Source: Hyphococcus formosus (GTDB taxonomy: Bacteria; Pseudomonadota; Alphaproteobacteria; Caulobacterales; Parvularculaceae). From it: DNA of 64,000 bases. The translations under genes and the position numbers were made by a program. Under the pieces are notes generated by a model that was not told the DNA's origin, ran no database searches, and was given only the letters and a program-made list of their open reading frames with translations. The stretch is from positions 2,790,001 to 2,854,000 of the forward strand of contig NZ_CP157210.1 of the NCBI RefSeq assembly GCF_046736345.1. The letters are read 5' to 3'. Shown here one piece after another: positions 34,279 through 43,528 of the stretch (positions are counted from its first letter, which is position 1; every line of letters starts with the position of its first letter).

Positions 34279-35466
34279 TTATCCCCTCTTACGCATAGGG
34301 ATGATCCTCGCTTTTCCACCGCTCATGCTGGCTGCTATTGAGGCGGCAACGGAATTTGCAGCGGCTTGGCGCGGATCATCAGCAAAATGAGCATAACGCG
34401 CGGTGGTCTGGGGTTGTGAATGCCCGAGCATAGAGCCAATCAACGGCAATGACATGCCGCCCGCTGCGGCCACGCTGGCGAAAGAATGCCGCAGATCATG
34501 AAGGCGCACGTCAGCCAATCCGGCTTCCGTCCTGATGCGGCGCCATGGCTTCTGCAGGTTCACTAGCGCCGCGCCTCTCTTTGCGCCGCAAATGACGTGG
34601 GGGTTATCCGATTGCCGGGGGAGCGTTGATAGAATCTCTTTGGCGGGCGCCGGTAGGGCGATGGTTTTTGCGCCAGTTTTTGAATCGGGCAGACGCAAAA
34701 AGCCCGCGTCCAAATCAACAAATTCCCACCGCAAAGTCAGGATTTCGGAAAGCCGGGCGCCGGTGAAAAGCAACAGCCGTATAGCGGCGGTGACGTAAGG
34801 GCTTTCTCCGAATTTTTCCGCGTGGGAGAGTGCGCCCCCAAGTCGCGCCAGTTCATCCGGCGATAGAAACCGTTCGCGAGCGATTTCCTTGTACTTTTTA
34901 ACGCGACGGCATGGGTTGGAATTTTCGGGTCGTAGCCCCCAATCCTCCGCGATATTGAACATGTGCGATAATAAAGCCAGATAACGATTCGCCGCGTAAG
35001 GGGTTTCCTTCATGGATTGGTGAAAACGCGCAATGTCGCCACGCTGAATATCTTTGACGCGATACTTCCCCAATGCAGGGCGGATATGGTTTTTTAATGC
35101 GCGCGTTTCTTCCTTCGCGGTGGACGCCTTTTTGTGAAGCGCCGCGTAGTCCTTTAGATAGCGGTCGGCGAATAAGTCGAATGAATCAGCTTCACGGTCG
35201 GCTTTGGCTTCTAACGCCGGGTCGAGTCCGTCGCGGATTTTTGCTTTAAGACGTTCGGCCTCGCTGCGGGCTTTTTCAGGGGTCCAGCCGTCACCGTGTA
35301 CGCCGATGGTTAGCCACCGTTGCACGCCACCGCGCCGATATTTCAGAACATAGCTGCGGGCGCCGCTGGCCCAGACTCGAACGCCAAGCCCCTTGATCTC
35401 GCCATCCCATATAGTTTCGCCCGGCTTTGCAGCATCTACGCGTCGTTTTGTGAGTTTTCCGGCCAC
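34279..35466 (-). CDS. int: Tyrosine recombinase integrase of the island
   Basis: The 395-residue protein is a complete tyrosine recombinase of the P4-integrase type, with an N-terminal DUF4102-like arm-binding domain (residues 1-80), a core-binding SAM-like domain and a catalytic domain. The catalytic residues are Arg238 (TGARLSE), His323 and Arg326 (RLHDLRH), His349 (LGHSQ) and Tyr358 (TARYAH). The start is a GTG preceded by AGGAGG. It lies about 170 bp inside the right repeat and reads away from it, as expected for an integrase that uses the tRNA-Thr 3' end. Confidence 0.95.
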   Translation of the reverse strand: MAGKLTKRRVDAAKPGETIWDGEIKGLGVRVWASGARSYVLKYRRGGVQRWLTIGVHGDGWTPEKARSEAERLKAKIRDGLDPALEAKADREADSFDLFADRYLKDYAALHKKASTAKEETRALKNHIRPALGKYRVKDIQRGDIARFHQSMKETPYAANRYLALLSHMFNIAEDWGLRPENSNPCRRVKKYKEIARERFLSPDELARLGGALSHAEKFGESPYVTAAIRLLLFTGARLSEILTLRWEFVDLDAGFLRLPDSKTGAKTIALPAPAKEILSTLPRQSDNPHVICGAKRGAALVNLQKPWRRIRTEAGLADVRLHDLRHSFASVAAAGGMSLPLIGSMLGHSQPQTTARYAHFADDPRQAAANSVAASIAASMSGGKARIIPMRKRG

Positions 35467-35483
35467 GGCCCCCTCCTGAAATT

Positions 35484-35531
35484 TGGTAGCGCATAGATGA
35501 TTTTTCTCGCTGCGCTACCACTGCGCTACCA
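35484..35531. repeat. Right arm-type repeats GCGCTACCA, three copies
   Basis: Direct copies of GCGCTACCA at 35512-35520 and 35523-35531 (11-bp period) and one inverted copy at 35484-35492 lie between the integrase gene start and the right att repeat. They match the left-end pair at 26390 and probably bind the integrase N-terminal domain. The inverted copy sits near the integrase start and could also autoregulate it. Confidence 0.7.
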
Positions 35532-35636
35532 ATTTGGGTCTATCTGCAGGAATAGCAAGGCATAGAAATGCCTATTTTATATGATATTTTACACGAATAG
35601 GAATGTGGAGGAACAGCCAGAAATGTGTGAATTCAA

Positions 35637-35685
35637 CATTCGTAATGATGGGGTCAGGTGTTCAAGTCACCTATGCGGCACCATT
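35637..35685 (+). repeat. Right attachment repeat (attR)
   Basis: Identical over 49 bp to 26278-26326. No 5' half of a tRNA precedes it, so it is not a second tRNA gene but the displaced 3' end of the original target, marking the right end of the island. Confidence 0.93.
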
Positions 35686-35970
35686 CACCCAATAAAAATG
35701 GCCCCAGCGGCTGAGTAACAAATGGTCATGAGCGTTGTAAACATCGCGTCAGTTATCTGACGAGTTCGCAATATAAGCAATAAGCCAGAGAGAACGCCGT
35801 AACATCAGTTACGGCACCACCAAATGGGAAGTCCATTACACACCTCTAGCAAGCGAATGATTGTCGTCGCGCGCCTCGAACGCGATTACAGAGCGGTGTG
35901 TTTCTGGCGTGAATTTTTCTATTTCCGCATCGCGGGGCGGAGCCAGGCGCTTGCGCGACATCCTAAAGGC
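35686..35970. other. Chromosomal spacer right of the island
   Basis: No credible gene is seen. A hairpin-forming repeat, GCCGTAAC-ATCA-GTTACGGC, lies at 35796-35815 without a T run. This stretch would have followed tRNA-Thr directly before the island inserted. Confidence 0.45.
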
Positions 35971-36372
35971 TCAAACGCCGCGGCCGTAGCAAGTTGTTTT
36001 GAGGTCGATGCTGTCCAGACGATCGGTGATGGCGACCATTGTATCATGCGTATAGGTCACGGTGATTTCTTTGAAGTCTTCACCGGAGATTGTTTCTGTA
36101 CGCATGGAGATCGAAAGGTCGGACAATTCGCTGGCTTTGAATTTGCTTTTTACGGCAGTTTCAATCGCGTCTTCGTCGCTGGCACCATGAATGAGGATTT
36201 GGCGCGCGCCGGCTGTGCAGGCGGCGCTAACCCGGCTTTGGTCGTAAAGGGCCAAACCGGTTTCTAAGATACCGAGGACAGAGATAAAGATTAGCGGTGA
36301 CACCAGCGCGAATTCAATCGCGGCGGTTCCGTCACATGCATTCGCAAATCTATTTTTCCCAAGAGGCGTCAT
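35971..36372 (-). CDS. TadE-like minor pilin
   Basis: The 133-residue protein has the TadE signature near the N-terminus: ACDGTAAIEFALVSPLIFISVLG, a short basic leader before Glu and a long hydrophobic segment. TadE-like pseudopilins are processed by the TadV prepilin peptidase and act in Flp-pilus assembly. It overlaps the next gene by 4 nt in a three-gene Tad cluster; no tadA, tadB or cpa genes are in the window. Confidence 0.85.
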   Translation of the reverse strand: MTPLGKNRFANACDGTAAIEFALVSPLIFISVLGILETGLALYDQSRVSAACTAGARQILIHGASDEDAIETAVKSKFKASELSDLSISMRTETISGEDFKEITVTYTHDTMVAITDRLDSIDLKTTCYGRGV

Positions 36373-36842
36373 TGTGCTTGTACTTGAATGTCTGCTTTTA
36401 ACGTCATGTGTGGAATCAGGATCGGCGAATAATTTTCGCTCGCGGATATGGAAATAAACCGCGCCGGAGATGATCCGCTACAGCTGCCGCCACAAGAAAT
36501 TTCCGTCGCGCTTCCGGGGCATCGGCAAACTTCGGTGACGGTTACGGTGGGCCTTGCTTCGCCCACATCCAGTGCTTCGCTTTTGCTGTAGCCAGTGGCC
36601 GCAACGCTGACAAGTTCGGTCACCCGGTCTGAATCGTCTTCGCCGCTAATGACAAACTCCGCGCCGGTTCTGACGGATTGGTCCAAATTCATCTGTTTAC
36701 TGAAAGCAATGCCGATATCGAGAATTGAAATCACAGAGAATATGAAAAGCGGGGCCGTGATGGCGAATTCAACCGCTGATGTTCCGCGTTTGCAGCGCGT
36801 AAAAGATCGGAAAACCGGCTTTAATGTGCGTTGTGTTTTCAT
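36369..36842 (-). CDS. TadE-like minor pilin (second)
   Basis: The 157-residue protein shows the same layout, CKRGTSAVEFAITAPLFIFSV followed by a soluble domain with a cysteine cluster (VCRCPGSATEISCGGSC). It overlaps the gene below by 4 nt and lies 3 nt downstream of the TadG-like gene, so the three are one transcription unit. Confidence 0.85.
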   Translation of the reverse strand: MKTQRTLKPVFRSFTRCKRGTSAVEFAITAPLFIFSVISILDIGIAFSKQMNLDQSVRTGAEFVISGEDDSDRVTELVSVAATGYSKSEALDVGEARPTVTVTEVCRCPGSATEISCGGSCSGSSPARFISISASENYSPILIPHMTLKADIQVQAQ

Positions 36843-36845
36843 AAT

Positions 36846-38126
36846 CTATTCCACAAGTGCGATGTTGCCAGCAGTTGTAATGTCCGTCGTGCCGCTATTC
36901 GAGCAATCGGTGTCAAATTCAGAGCTGCCCCAGAATTCGACGGTCATGCCAACGACCTGCGTGCATTCACCGGAGCCGAACCCGCTCGAGTTACCAGAAT
37001 ATTTTACGTCCGCAGAGGGGGCGTAAATAGCGCCAACAACGGCAACGCCGGCGTTACCTGTTAGGTCCATATCGCCACCATTGTTCCGTGCACCATAGAT
37101 CGCGATGCCTGCATAAGGGCCCGTAGTCGGGGCTTTTATGTCCAGATCGAATGAGCCATTGACCTTGACGGAAACATTCTCGCCAAGATAAAGCGTCACG
37201 CCTGTTCCGGTAATGCTGTTATTTCCGTTCAGACGCAATTCACCAGAACCATCGAAGACATAGACACCGGGCGATAGGTTTACGTCGCCCTCGACTTTCT
37301 CGTTTCCGGATACTGTATAGCAGCCGGGCGAGGGGTTTGTACTTCTATTCTTTCTTGAAAAATCAGAGAACGAACTACATCCACTCGCTGTTGGTTCTGG
37401 TACGGCAGCATATGGATCATTCGTTGGTGTTGTTCCGGTGCGTGGATTTCCGCAATCAAGATCAAGCACATTATGACTATCGTCAACACCGCCCGGCGTA
37501 TTCGCACACTGAGCTTCGAAATCTGCGCTATTACCAGTGGTTTTTATAGCTGAGGAACTTGTGGAGTTTGCTGAAATGTTACACCCGTCAAGTTCGACAT
37601 CCGTAGAGCCGCCAATCGATATGGCACCCGATGCTGTCGGGCTTAGCGCAAGAACACAGGCCAGATCGCCAGCCATGGCGCGTGCGGTAGCCATCGTAGT
37701 GAACTGAATATCCCCTTTGCCGAACAGGGCAGAAAAACGCCGCGGAATAGAATGGGTCAGAATGAGCTGCGTGGCCATCACATCGCCAGTATAATCGCCT
37801 TTAATTGGCGGCATGTAGACTTCGGCCCCTGTGTCATCACCTGCATATCCGCCCGCCGCAGCGACCGCGACCGCAACGGCTTCAAGTTCAGACTTGAGGG
37901 CGATACCGGAATTTCGCTGGGTAGCCGCAGAATAGGCGGCCATGTCTGTGGCGTTTTGCACTTTCTGTTTTTGCAAAAGCCAATAACCTGCCTCAGCACC
38001 GAAGGCGAGACCGGCAATTACAATTGGGACCAGGATCGCAACAACAATTGCCGCAGCACCGTCAGTGTCTTTTCGAAACGCGCAAAGGCGTGTGTAAACT
38101 GATTTCGCCATAAGGTTACCTAGCAT
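36846..38126 (-). CDS. TadG-like pilus assembly protein with beta-repeat C-terminus
   Basis: The 426-residue protein begins with the TadG-type segment FRKDTDGAAAIVVAILVPIVI and the following QKQKVQNATDMAAYSAA. The last two thirds are rich in Gly, Ser, Asn and Asp with repeated strand motifs (LSPGVYVFDGSGELRLNGNNS, then LYLGENVSVKVNGSFDL), suggesting a beta-helix surface domain. An in-frame ATG at 38111 is an alternative start. It heads the small tad cluster. Confidence 0.85.
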   Translation of the reverse strand: MLGNLMAKSVYTRLCAFRKDTDGAAAIVVAILVPIVIAGLAFGAEAGYWLLQKQKVQNATDMAAYSAATQRNSGIALKSELEAVAVAVAAAGGYAGDDTGAEVYMPPIKGDYTGDVMATQLILTHSIPRRFSALFGKGDIQFTTMATARAMAGDLACVLALSPTASGAISIGGSTDVELDGCNISANSTSSSAIKTTGNSADFEAQCANTPGGVDDSHNVLDLDCGNPRTGTTPTNDPYAAVPEPTASGCSSFSDFSRKNRSTNPSPGCYTVSGNEKVEGDVNLSPGVYVFDGSGELRLNGNNSITGTGVTLYLGENVSVKVNGSFDLDIKAPTTGPYAGIAIYGARNNGGDMDLTGNAGVAVVGAIYAPSADVKYSGNSSGFGSGECTQVVGMTVEFWGSSEFDTDCSNSGTTDITTAGNIALVE

Positions 38127-38267
38127 TCTTGCTGAGGATCCTTCATACCAAAAACTGCCCTAACACTTTGTTCCAAGATAGCGAGGAATAACGCCTATTG
38201 CGGAAAGGGTTTGTTAACCTAAATTGCGGGTCGGTTATTCGTATAGATACAATTGCGCGTAAAAAAA

Positions 38268-38291
38268 CGCGCCCGAACTGAATCGGGCGCG
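38268..38291 (-). terminator. Terminator of the first TonB receptor gene
   Basis: CGCGCCCGA (38268-38276) pairs with TCGGGCGCG (38283-38291), followed on the minus strand by seven T residues (38261-38267). It lies just after the receptor stop. Confidence 0.9.
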
Positions 38292-38310
38292 CTTGGTGCT
38301 GTGGCGCGAT

Positions 38311-41073
38311 TTAGAGGTCGGCGCGAAGGCGGAAATAATAGAGCCCGCCAGAATATCCGGCTGGTGCAACCGGAGGATATTGTGAACCGGCGACGCCTGC
38401 ATTGGCCGCCGATAATGCATCAGGATAGGAGTCAAAGACGTTTTGAACACCGGCGATGATTTCGACCCCTTCGACGATTTCCAGTCCCGCTTCGAGATCG
38501 ACGGTAACTTGTGCACTACCATTATGTGGCAAGTCACATGACGGGAATGGGCCGTTATTCACCGCATCAAGATGGCATTCAAAGAATTTGCCGTAGAAAT
38601 TAACTCTGGCGAGGCCGCGGAAAATACCTTGATAATGGTTGAAGGTCATATTCCCGCGAACGGCCGGTGTTGAGTCTTCAATCTGACGTGCCCGGCCCGT
38701 CGAAAGCGGTGCCGCCGTATCAAGACCGAGGTCAGTGACTTTGGTGTCGGTCCAGTTAAAGGCCAGTGCCATGTTGGTGCTTGAACCTTGATAGAGTTCA
38801 AAGTCCGTGCTGGCGACGATATCGATCCCTTGGGTTCTTGTGTCGAACGCATTCTGGAAGAAGCCGAAGCTGGTCAGGTCTTCGGAGCCAGCGAAGTCAC
38901 TTGCATTCAGAATGCCGTTCGCATCAAGACTAAAGAGAATGACACTGGTGATGCCATCATCAGAATTGATCATCATGTCGCCATTCACATCAGCTGTAAC
39001 GCCCATATCTGCGGCACTCAGCCCGGCATCAAGCCCAGCGGCGAACAAAGCCCCGCGGAAGTCTTGCTGGTCCGAGATTGCGATACGGTCTGTCACTTTG
39101 ATGCGGAAATAATCGACCGTGATTTCGAAATTCCCGAGCCCAAAGCCAACACCGGCCGTAAAGTTCTTGGACTCTTCTGGACCGAGGGTCGGACGCGAGC
39201 CGGTAGATGCCTCAAGCTGGTCGGCGATGAATTGCCCTGCCGCGCTCGAAAGCGGTAATGTGCCCTGATCTTGCAGTTGTCCGCCAGAGAACTGCGTCGT
39301 GATGTTGGTCACATTTGCCTGACCTGCCGTTGGCGCGTGGAAGCCAGTTGAGTAGGTCGAGCGAAGGGTAACCCCTTCGTTAAGTTTAAATAAGGCACCG
39401 ACCTTATAATTGATCGTGTCACCAAAGGAGTCATAGAAGTCCTCATAGCGGACCGCGCCCTGAAGCGTGAATTGATCCGTGATGTCCGTTTCAACTTCGG
39501 TGTAGATCGCATAGTTCTTTTGCGATGTGGTTCCAGCACTTGCGGGGGTAAAGCCGCCAAAGCCGTTCGAACTGGATGAGAATCCCTGCCCGCCCGGATA
39601 GGCCATTGACGGTGCCGCGAGCGGCCCGATCTGGAATGATGCTGGATCACCTGCACGGATGGTGAATTCCTCTTCACGATGCTCAAAGCCCATCGCGAGA
39701 ACGATATCAGAAGCGAACATATCGTTCGGGATCGCATAGGCGAAGTCAGCGTTGAAGTTCAGGTCTTTTTGCGTATAGCCGCCAGGTCTGAACTCTGTTG
39801 GTGTGTTGGGTCCAAGGCTGGCATTCACCGTGTTGTTGATAAAGAAGTTTATGTCGTTTTGGCCATAGGTAACCGAAAGGTCATAAGACAATCGGCCCAA
39901 CAAGCCACGGAAACCGCCGACGACCGATTTGTCTTCGAGGTTGCCGCCAAAGCGCGGGGTAAAGCCGCCGGGGAAGAGTTCGTTAAACACGAAACAATCG
40001 GGATCGGCGGAAACCGCTGCGAGCGCTACCGGATCAGGCACATTGTCAGTGATCGTGATCGTGGGGCACATGCCGGACCCGTCTGCGGTCAGGTCACCCA
40101 CCAGCAAGGTAGCGCCGCCGTCATTTGAAAAGACGCCTGGGCGCGTATTGGGATTACGGAAGAAGAAGCCCCCTTCTACTTCGCGTTCCGCGTAGTTGCC
40201 GAAGGTGTACATCTCAATGGCTTCGGAGAATGGCACGGCCATATTCGCGAAGATTGTGAAATCGTCGTTGACGTTTGGCTGGCCCCAGATTTGTGCCGGA
40301 TTAGCAACCGCAGTATTGCCCGCTGCGATAAGGGCCGCCGCGTCGTCCCGTTGAACGGACCGGCTCGTGGCGTCAATTTCTCCGTACTCGCCGCTTATGT
40401 TGAAAAAGCCGCCCTGACCAACCGGAATGGGAAGCCCAAGATTGGCGGAGATGCTGTACTGATCGCCATCGCCTTCATAGGTTTGGCCCCATTCGGCTTC
40501 GAATGATGCGCCGTCTGGTGCGTCCTTCAACACGAAGTTGATGACGCCAGCAATCGCGTCTGATCCGTATTGAGATGATGCGCCGTCACGCAGGACTTCG
40601 ACCTGTTTCAAGGCGATCGTCGGAATAACCGAAATATCGGGCCCTTGCGATCCGTCTGATAACCCGCCCCCCAGGAAGGTGATCACGGCCGCGCGGTGTC
40701 GGCGTTTATTATTGACGAGAACCAAGGTCGAATCAGGTGGCAGTCCGCGTAGGTTTGCCGGGCGGATAAGCGTCGCTGCATCCGAGATTGGCTGTGTGTT
40801 GACGTTATATGAAGGCACTGACGTACGGAGTATATTCTGAATGTCCGTATCGCCTTGATTGAGCAACTCATCGCCGCCGATAACGTCAACCGGGGCAGGG
40901 GTGTCAGCGGCAGAGCGCGCATCGCGCCGTGTACCAACCGTTATCACTACATCGGAACTACTACTACTGGCACCGCTAGATTCGTCTTGCGCAAGAGCAG
41001 TCGGCATTGAAACACAAAAGGCGGATGCGGCAATTACGCTCGCCGTCGTGGTACGCAATAGCATTCTTTTCAT
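38311..41073 (-). CDS. TonB-dependent outer-membrane receptor
   Basis: From the ATG at 41073 (GAGGGAAA upstream) the protein has 920 residues: a signal peptide (MKRMLLRTTTASVIAAS ... ALA), a plug domain with the TonB-box-like SDVVITVGTRRDARS and VEVLRDGASSQYGSDAIAGV, and a 22-strand barrel ending in YYFRLRADL. Such receptors import scarce or large substrates across the outer membrane using TonB energy. It lies downstream of dgcA on the same strand after a 346-nt gap. The substrate is unknown; peptides or amino-acid derivatives are plausible from the neighbourhood. Confidence 0.95.
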   Translation of the reverse strand: MKRMLLRTTTASVIAASAFCVSMPTALAQDESSGASSSSSDVVITVGTRRDARSAADTPAPVDVIGGDELLNQGDTDIQNILRTSVPSYNVNTQPISDAATLIRPANLRGLPPDSTLVLVNNKRRHRAAVITFLGGGLSDGSQGPDISVIPTIALKQVEVLRDGASSQYGSDAIAGVINFVLKDAPDGASFEAEWGQTYEGDGDQYSISANLGLPIPVGQGGFFNISGEYGEIDATSRSVQRDDAAALIAAGNTAVANPAQIWGQPNVNDDFTIFANMAVPFSEAIEMYTFGNYAEREVEGGFFFRNPNTRPGVFSNDGGATLLVGDLTADGSGMCPTITITDNVPDPVALAAVSADPDCFVFNELFPGGFTPRFGGNLEDKSVVGGFRGLLGRLSYDLSVTYGQNDINFFINNTVNASLGPNTPTEFRPGGYTQKDLNFNADFAYAIPNDMFASDIVLAMGFEHREEEFTIRAGDPASFQIGPLAAPSMAYPGGQGFSSSSNGFGGFTPASAGTTSQKNYAIYTEVETDITDQFTLQGAVRYEDFYDSFGDTINYKVGALFKLNEGVTLRSTYSTGFHAPTAGQANVTNITTQFSGGQLQDQGTLPLSSAAGQFIADQLEASTGSRPTLGPEESKNFTAGVGFGLGNFEITVDYFRIKVTDRIAISDQQDFRGALFAAGLDAGLSAADMGVTADVNGDMMINSDDGITSVILFSLDANGILNASDFAGSEDLTSFGFFQNAFDTRTQGIDIVASTDFELYQGSSTNMALAFNWTDTKVTDLGLDTAAPLSTGRARQIEDSTPAVRGNMTFNHYQGIFRGLARVNFYGKFFECHLDAVNNGPFPSCDLPHNGSAQVTVDLEAGLEIVEGVEIIAGVQNVFDSYPDALSAANAGVAGSQYPPVAPAGYSGGLYYFRLRADL

Positions 41074-41419
41074 GATTATTTCCCTCTGATGTAGTTGATT
41101 TGTTGGCGTTCTCCAAAGTTGGTTGTCATGCATGAACGGATAAACGTTAGGTTGCGGTGTCATCCGGGCCAAGAACGTTCGTCAGCGAATTTTCCGCAGT
41201 TTGTAGACGATTTAGCCAATTATGCAGAGCATAATGCTCTGAACCCGGAGAAGTTATTGTTTTGCATAGCATAACATTGCGCGACAGATTCCGTTGCAAA
41301 TGTGCAACTAAATCGCGCAATCATAATGTTCGGTGGCAAATCGTCGTCTCTTGCATAGCAATACCCTTTTTTATTGCGACGCAAATAGAGGTGTGCGGAG
41401 GGAATCGATCAGTAATCTG
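41074..41419. other. Spacer between dgcA and the TonB receptor gene
   Basis: The 346-bp AT-rich stretch holds the receptor's promoter. A perfect inverted repeat, CAGAGCA (41225-41231) and TGCTCTG (41235-41241), lies about 150 nt before the start. The TAnCnnnnGGTTA dyad found in front of dgcN, the deacylase gene and the BCCT gene is not present here. No gene is seen. Confidence 0.5.
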
Positions 41420-42418
41420 TCAAATATAGATCGTGTTTCCCCAAAGTGATTCTTTTGGCAGCGATAGTTTGGCATCGGATAATATCACACCGCCTTGGCG
41501 ATCATTCGCAATCCATAAGGGTCCATCTAGATCGGCAAAATCGGCCTTTTGCGCGATATGGAGCGCCGGTGCGATCGAGAGCGAGGTGCTCACCATACAG
41601 CCGATCATAACGCCAAAATCGAGTTCACGGGCACGCGCCAAAAGGCGCAAAGCTTCGGTTAAGCCGCCAGTTTTATCGAGCTTAATATTGACGATCTGGT
41701 AGCAGTCCTTCAGTGCCTCAAGCCCTTCTGATGTGTGGCAAGATTCGTCGGCGCAGTTGGGGACTAATGGAACAAACTGTTTAAGGCTTTCGTCCTCTGC
41801 GGCGGGCACCGGTTGTTCAACAAAAGTCGTTTTCAGATCAGACAAAAGCGGCTGCAAGTTTTCCAATAAGTCTGCATTCCAGCTTTCATTCGGATCAACA
41901 ATCATCTGCGCATCAGGGATCACAGCTCTTACGGCGCGCAGACATGCGGCCGGGTCATTCGCATCCACTTTGACTTTGATGAGGGGGGCGCCTTTTAGCG
42001 GTTCGGCGGCCGCGGCCATTTTCTCCGGGGTGTCGAGACCAATCGTCACCGCTGTGGTGACCGGATTGAGTGTGCCGACGTCAATGAGGGACGAAACCGA
42101 TTGACGCGCAATTTTTGCTTCGAGGTCCCATAATGCGCAATCAACAGCATTACGCGCGGCCCCCGCTGGCATCAGCGATAGCAATTCGTCGCGGCTGGCA
42201 CCGTCACAAATCGCATCTGAAACAGCATCAATTTGTTCGGCGACACTCTCGCAGCTCTCACCATAACGCAAATAGGGCACACATTCTCCGTGTCCGGAAA
42301 AAGACCCTTCGGTAATTTCCACATAAACGACATCCGCAGCGGTTTTGACACCGCGCGAGATTCGAAATGGTGATGAAAGAGGCCAGCTTTCTATGCGGCA
42401 ACTGATTTGTCGAAGCAT
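41420..42418 (-). CDS. dgcA: N-acetyl-D-glutamate racemase / dipeptide epimerase DgcA
   Basis: The 332-residue enolase-superfamily protein is of the mandelate racemase/L-Ala-D/L-Glu epimerase type. Catalytic lysines and metal ligands are visible as IKVKVD, IVDPNESW, VEQP, ADESC and NIKLDKTGG. In the described D-glutamate pathway, DgcA racemises N-acetyl-D-glutamate to N-acetyl-L-glutamate. It directly follows dgcN with a 28-nt overlap, the pairing that favours DgcA over a stand-alone dipeptide epimerase. Confidence 0.88.
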   Translation of the reverse strand: MLRQISCRIESWPLSSPFRISRGVKTAADVVYVEITEGSFSGHGECVPYLRYGESCESVAEQIDAVSDAICDGASRDELLSLMPAGAARNAVDCALWDLEAKIARQSVSSLIDVGTLNPVTTAVTIGLDTPEKMAAAAEPLKGAPLIKVKVDANDPAACLRAVRAVIPDAQMIVDPNESWNADLLENLQPLLSDLKTTFVEQPVPAAEDESLKQFVPLVPNCADESCHTSEGLEALKDCYQIVNIKLDKTGGLTEALRLLARARELDFGVMIGCMVSTSLSIAPALHIAQKADFADLDGPLWIANDRQGGVILSDAKLSLPKESLWGNTIYI

Positions 42419-43419
42419 TCAATCAACCTGTCTGCGATCCGGTTAACCCCCATCGCAATTGGGTCCTGACACGGAAGGCCCAAGCTTTGTTCGATCTCGT
42501 CGCATGCCTTTCGTGCCTGTTCCGGGCTAAGGCGCGAAGCGTTGACGCATACGCCGACGGCAATGGCATTCGGATTTGTAACTTTTGCGGCTTCAAGATT
42601 TGCCTTTAGGCATGTGGCCAGGTCCGGTAAGGGCCGGCCCGGTAACCCGCGCATATGCGGGCGATCAAGCTCGTGGCAAAGGACCAACGCATCGGCCTGC
42701 GCGCCATGCAAGAGACCGAGCGAGACACCGGCATAGGATGGGTGGAAGAGAGACCCTTGCCCTTCGATCAGGTCCCATCCGTTATCCTCGCGCGCTGGCG
42801 AAATCATCTCTACGGCACCAGAGATAAAATCAGCGATGACCGCATCAATTGGAATACCGCTTTGCGCGATCAAAATACCGGTTTGCCCGGTTGCGCGAAA
42901 ATCTGCGTTTATGTTCCGGCTACGAAGTTCTTTCTCCAGGGCGAGGGTGGAGTACATTTTCCCGACCGAACAATCGGATCCGACGGTCAATAGCCGTCGT
43001 CCCGCGCGCGGTTCGCCATTGCCGACTTTAAGATTGGCAGGCGGTTGGCGGATGTCGAAAAGTTTCCTGTCGTTGCGTTCTGCTGCTGCGACGATCTCCG
43101 GATGAGATTTTAGCCGGTCATGCAACCCTGAGGCGACATTCAATCCGGCATCAAGCGCGGCGATTGCGTCTTCAATGATTTGTGCACCCATCAAGCCGCC
43201 AGCATTGGCGATTCCAATGACGAGGGTTTTTGCACCTTTGGCGACTGCATCGGTAAAGCCAAGTTGCGGCAGATTGAGTGTTACCGTGCAGCCCTCAGCG
43301 CGATATTCTCCAACACATAATTCCGGACGCCATGCGGCAACGCCGCGCGAGGTTTTAACCGAAAGCTCGTCTTTGGCATCACCCAAATAAAGTAGGTACG
43401 GAGTGGGAATTGTTTTCAT
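42391..43419 (-). CDS. dgcN: D-glutamate N-acetyltransferase DgcN (DUF1611)
   Basis: The 342-residue DUF1611 protein has a P-loop-like segment TVGSDCSVGKM at about residue 145, VIADFISGAVEM and EGQGSLFHPSY. DgcN is reported to acetylate D-glutamate so that DgcA can racemise it. A LysR gene lies 109 nt upstream on the same strand, and a dyad in that gap (43507-43519) matches sites in front of other cluster genes. Confidence 0.88.
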   Translation of the reverse strand: MKTIPTPYLLYLGDAKDELSVKTSRGVAAWRPELCVGEYRAEGCTVTLNLPQLGFTDAVAKGAKTLVIGIANAGGLMGAQIIEDAIAALDAGLNVASGLHDRLKSHPEIVAAAERNDRKLFDIRQPPANLKVGNGEPRAGRRLLTVGSDCSVGKMYSTLALEKELRSRNINADFRATGQTGILIAQSGIPIDAVIADFISGAVEMISPAREDNGWDLIEGQGSLFHPSYAGVSLGLLHGAQADALVLCHELDRPHMRGLPGRPLPDLATCLKANLEAAKVTNPNAIAVGVCVNASRLSPEQARKACDEIEQSLGLPCQDPIAMGVNRIADRLIECFDKSVAA

Positions 43420-43506
43420 CTAGCGCCATCTAATGTTTCGCGTATCACGGTTCATAGGTTCGGATATTACCGTTAGCGTGAAAAGCATTATCTTTAATGG
43501 TTTTCA

Positions 43507-43519
43507 TAGCTTAAGGTTA
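43507..43519. promoter_or_regulatory. Putative LysR box in front of dgcN
   Basis: TAGCTTAAGGTTA, a T-N11-A dyad sharing its GGTTA half and flanking ATA/TT with the sites at 44510 and 50887. It is 88 nt before the dgcN start. Confidence 0.5.
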
Positions 43520-43528
43520 TTTGCCCGG

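Larger units (their letters stand above)
26327..35685. mobile_element. About 9.4-kb integrated island at tRNA-Thr
   Basis: The island lies between two 49-bp direct repeats derived from the tRNA-Thr 3' half. It carries a complete tyrosine recombinase gene (34279-35466) next to the right repeat, a small HTH/excisionase-like gene and several phage- or island-type small zinc-finger and HTH proteins. It also carries a left-hand cargo block: a PD-(D/E)XK-type protein, two membrane proteins and a frameshifted SRAP gene. No structural phage, conjugation or replication genes are visible. The left part is visibly more AT-rich than the flanking chromosome. It looks like a non-self-transmissible integrative element or satellite. 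Confidence 0.92.

Noticed and set aside
35637..35685. Second tRNA-Thr gene
   Set aside because: Only the 3' half is present; there is no acceptor 5' strand or D arm, so it is an attachment repeat.
26327..35685. Prophage
   Set aside because: No capsid, tail, terminase or lysis genes are visible; the element is better described as an integrative island or satellite.
35824..36267. Plus-strand reading frame opposite the TadE-like gene
   Set aside because: It lies mostly antisense to a well-supported TadE-like gene and has no recognised features.
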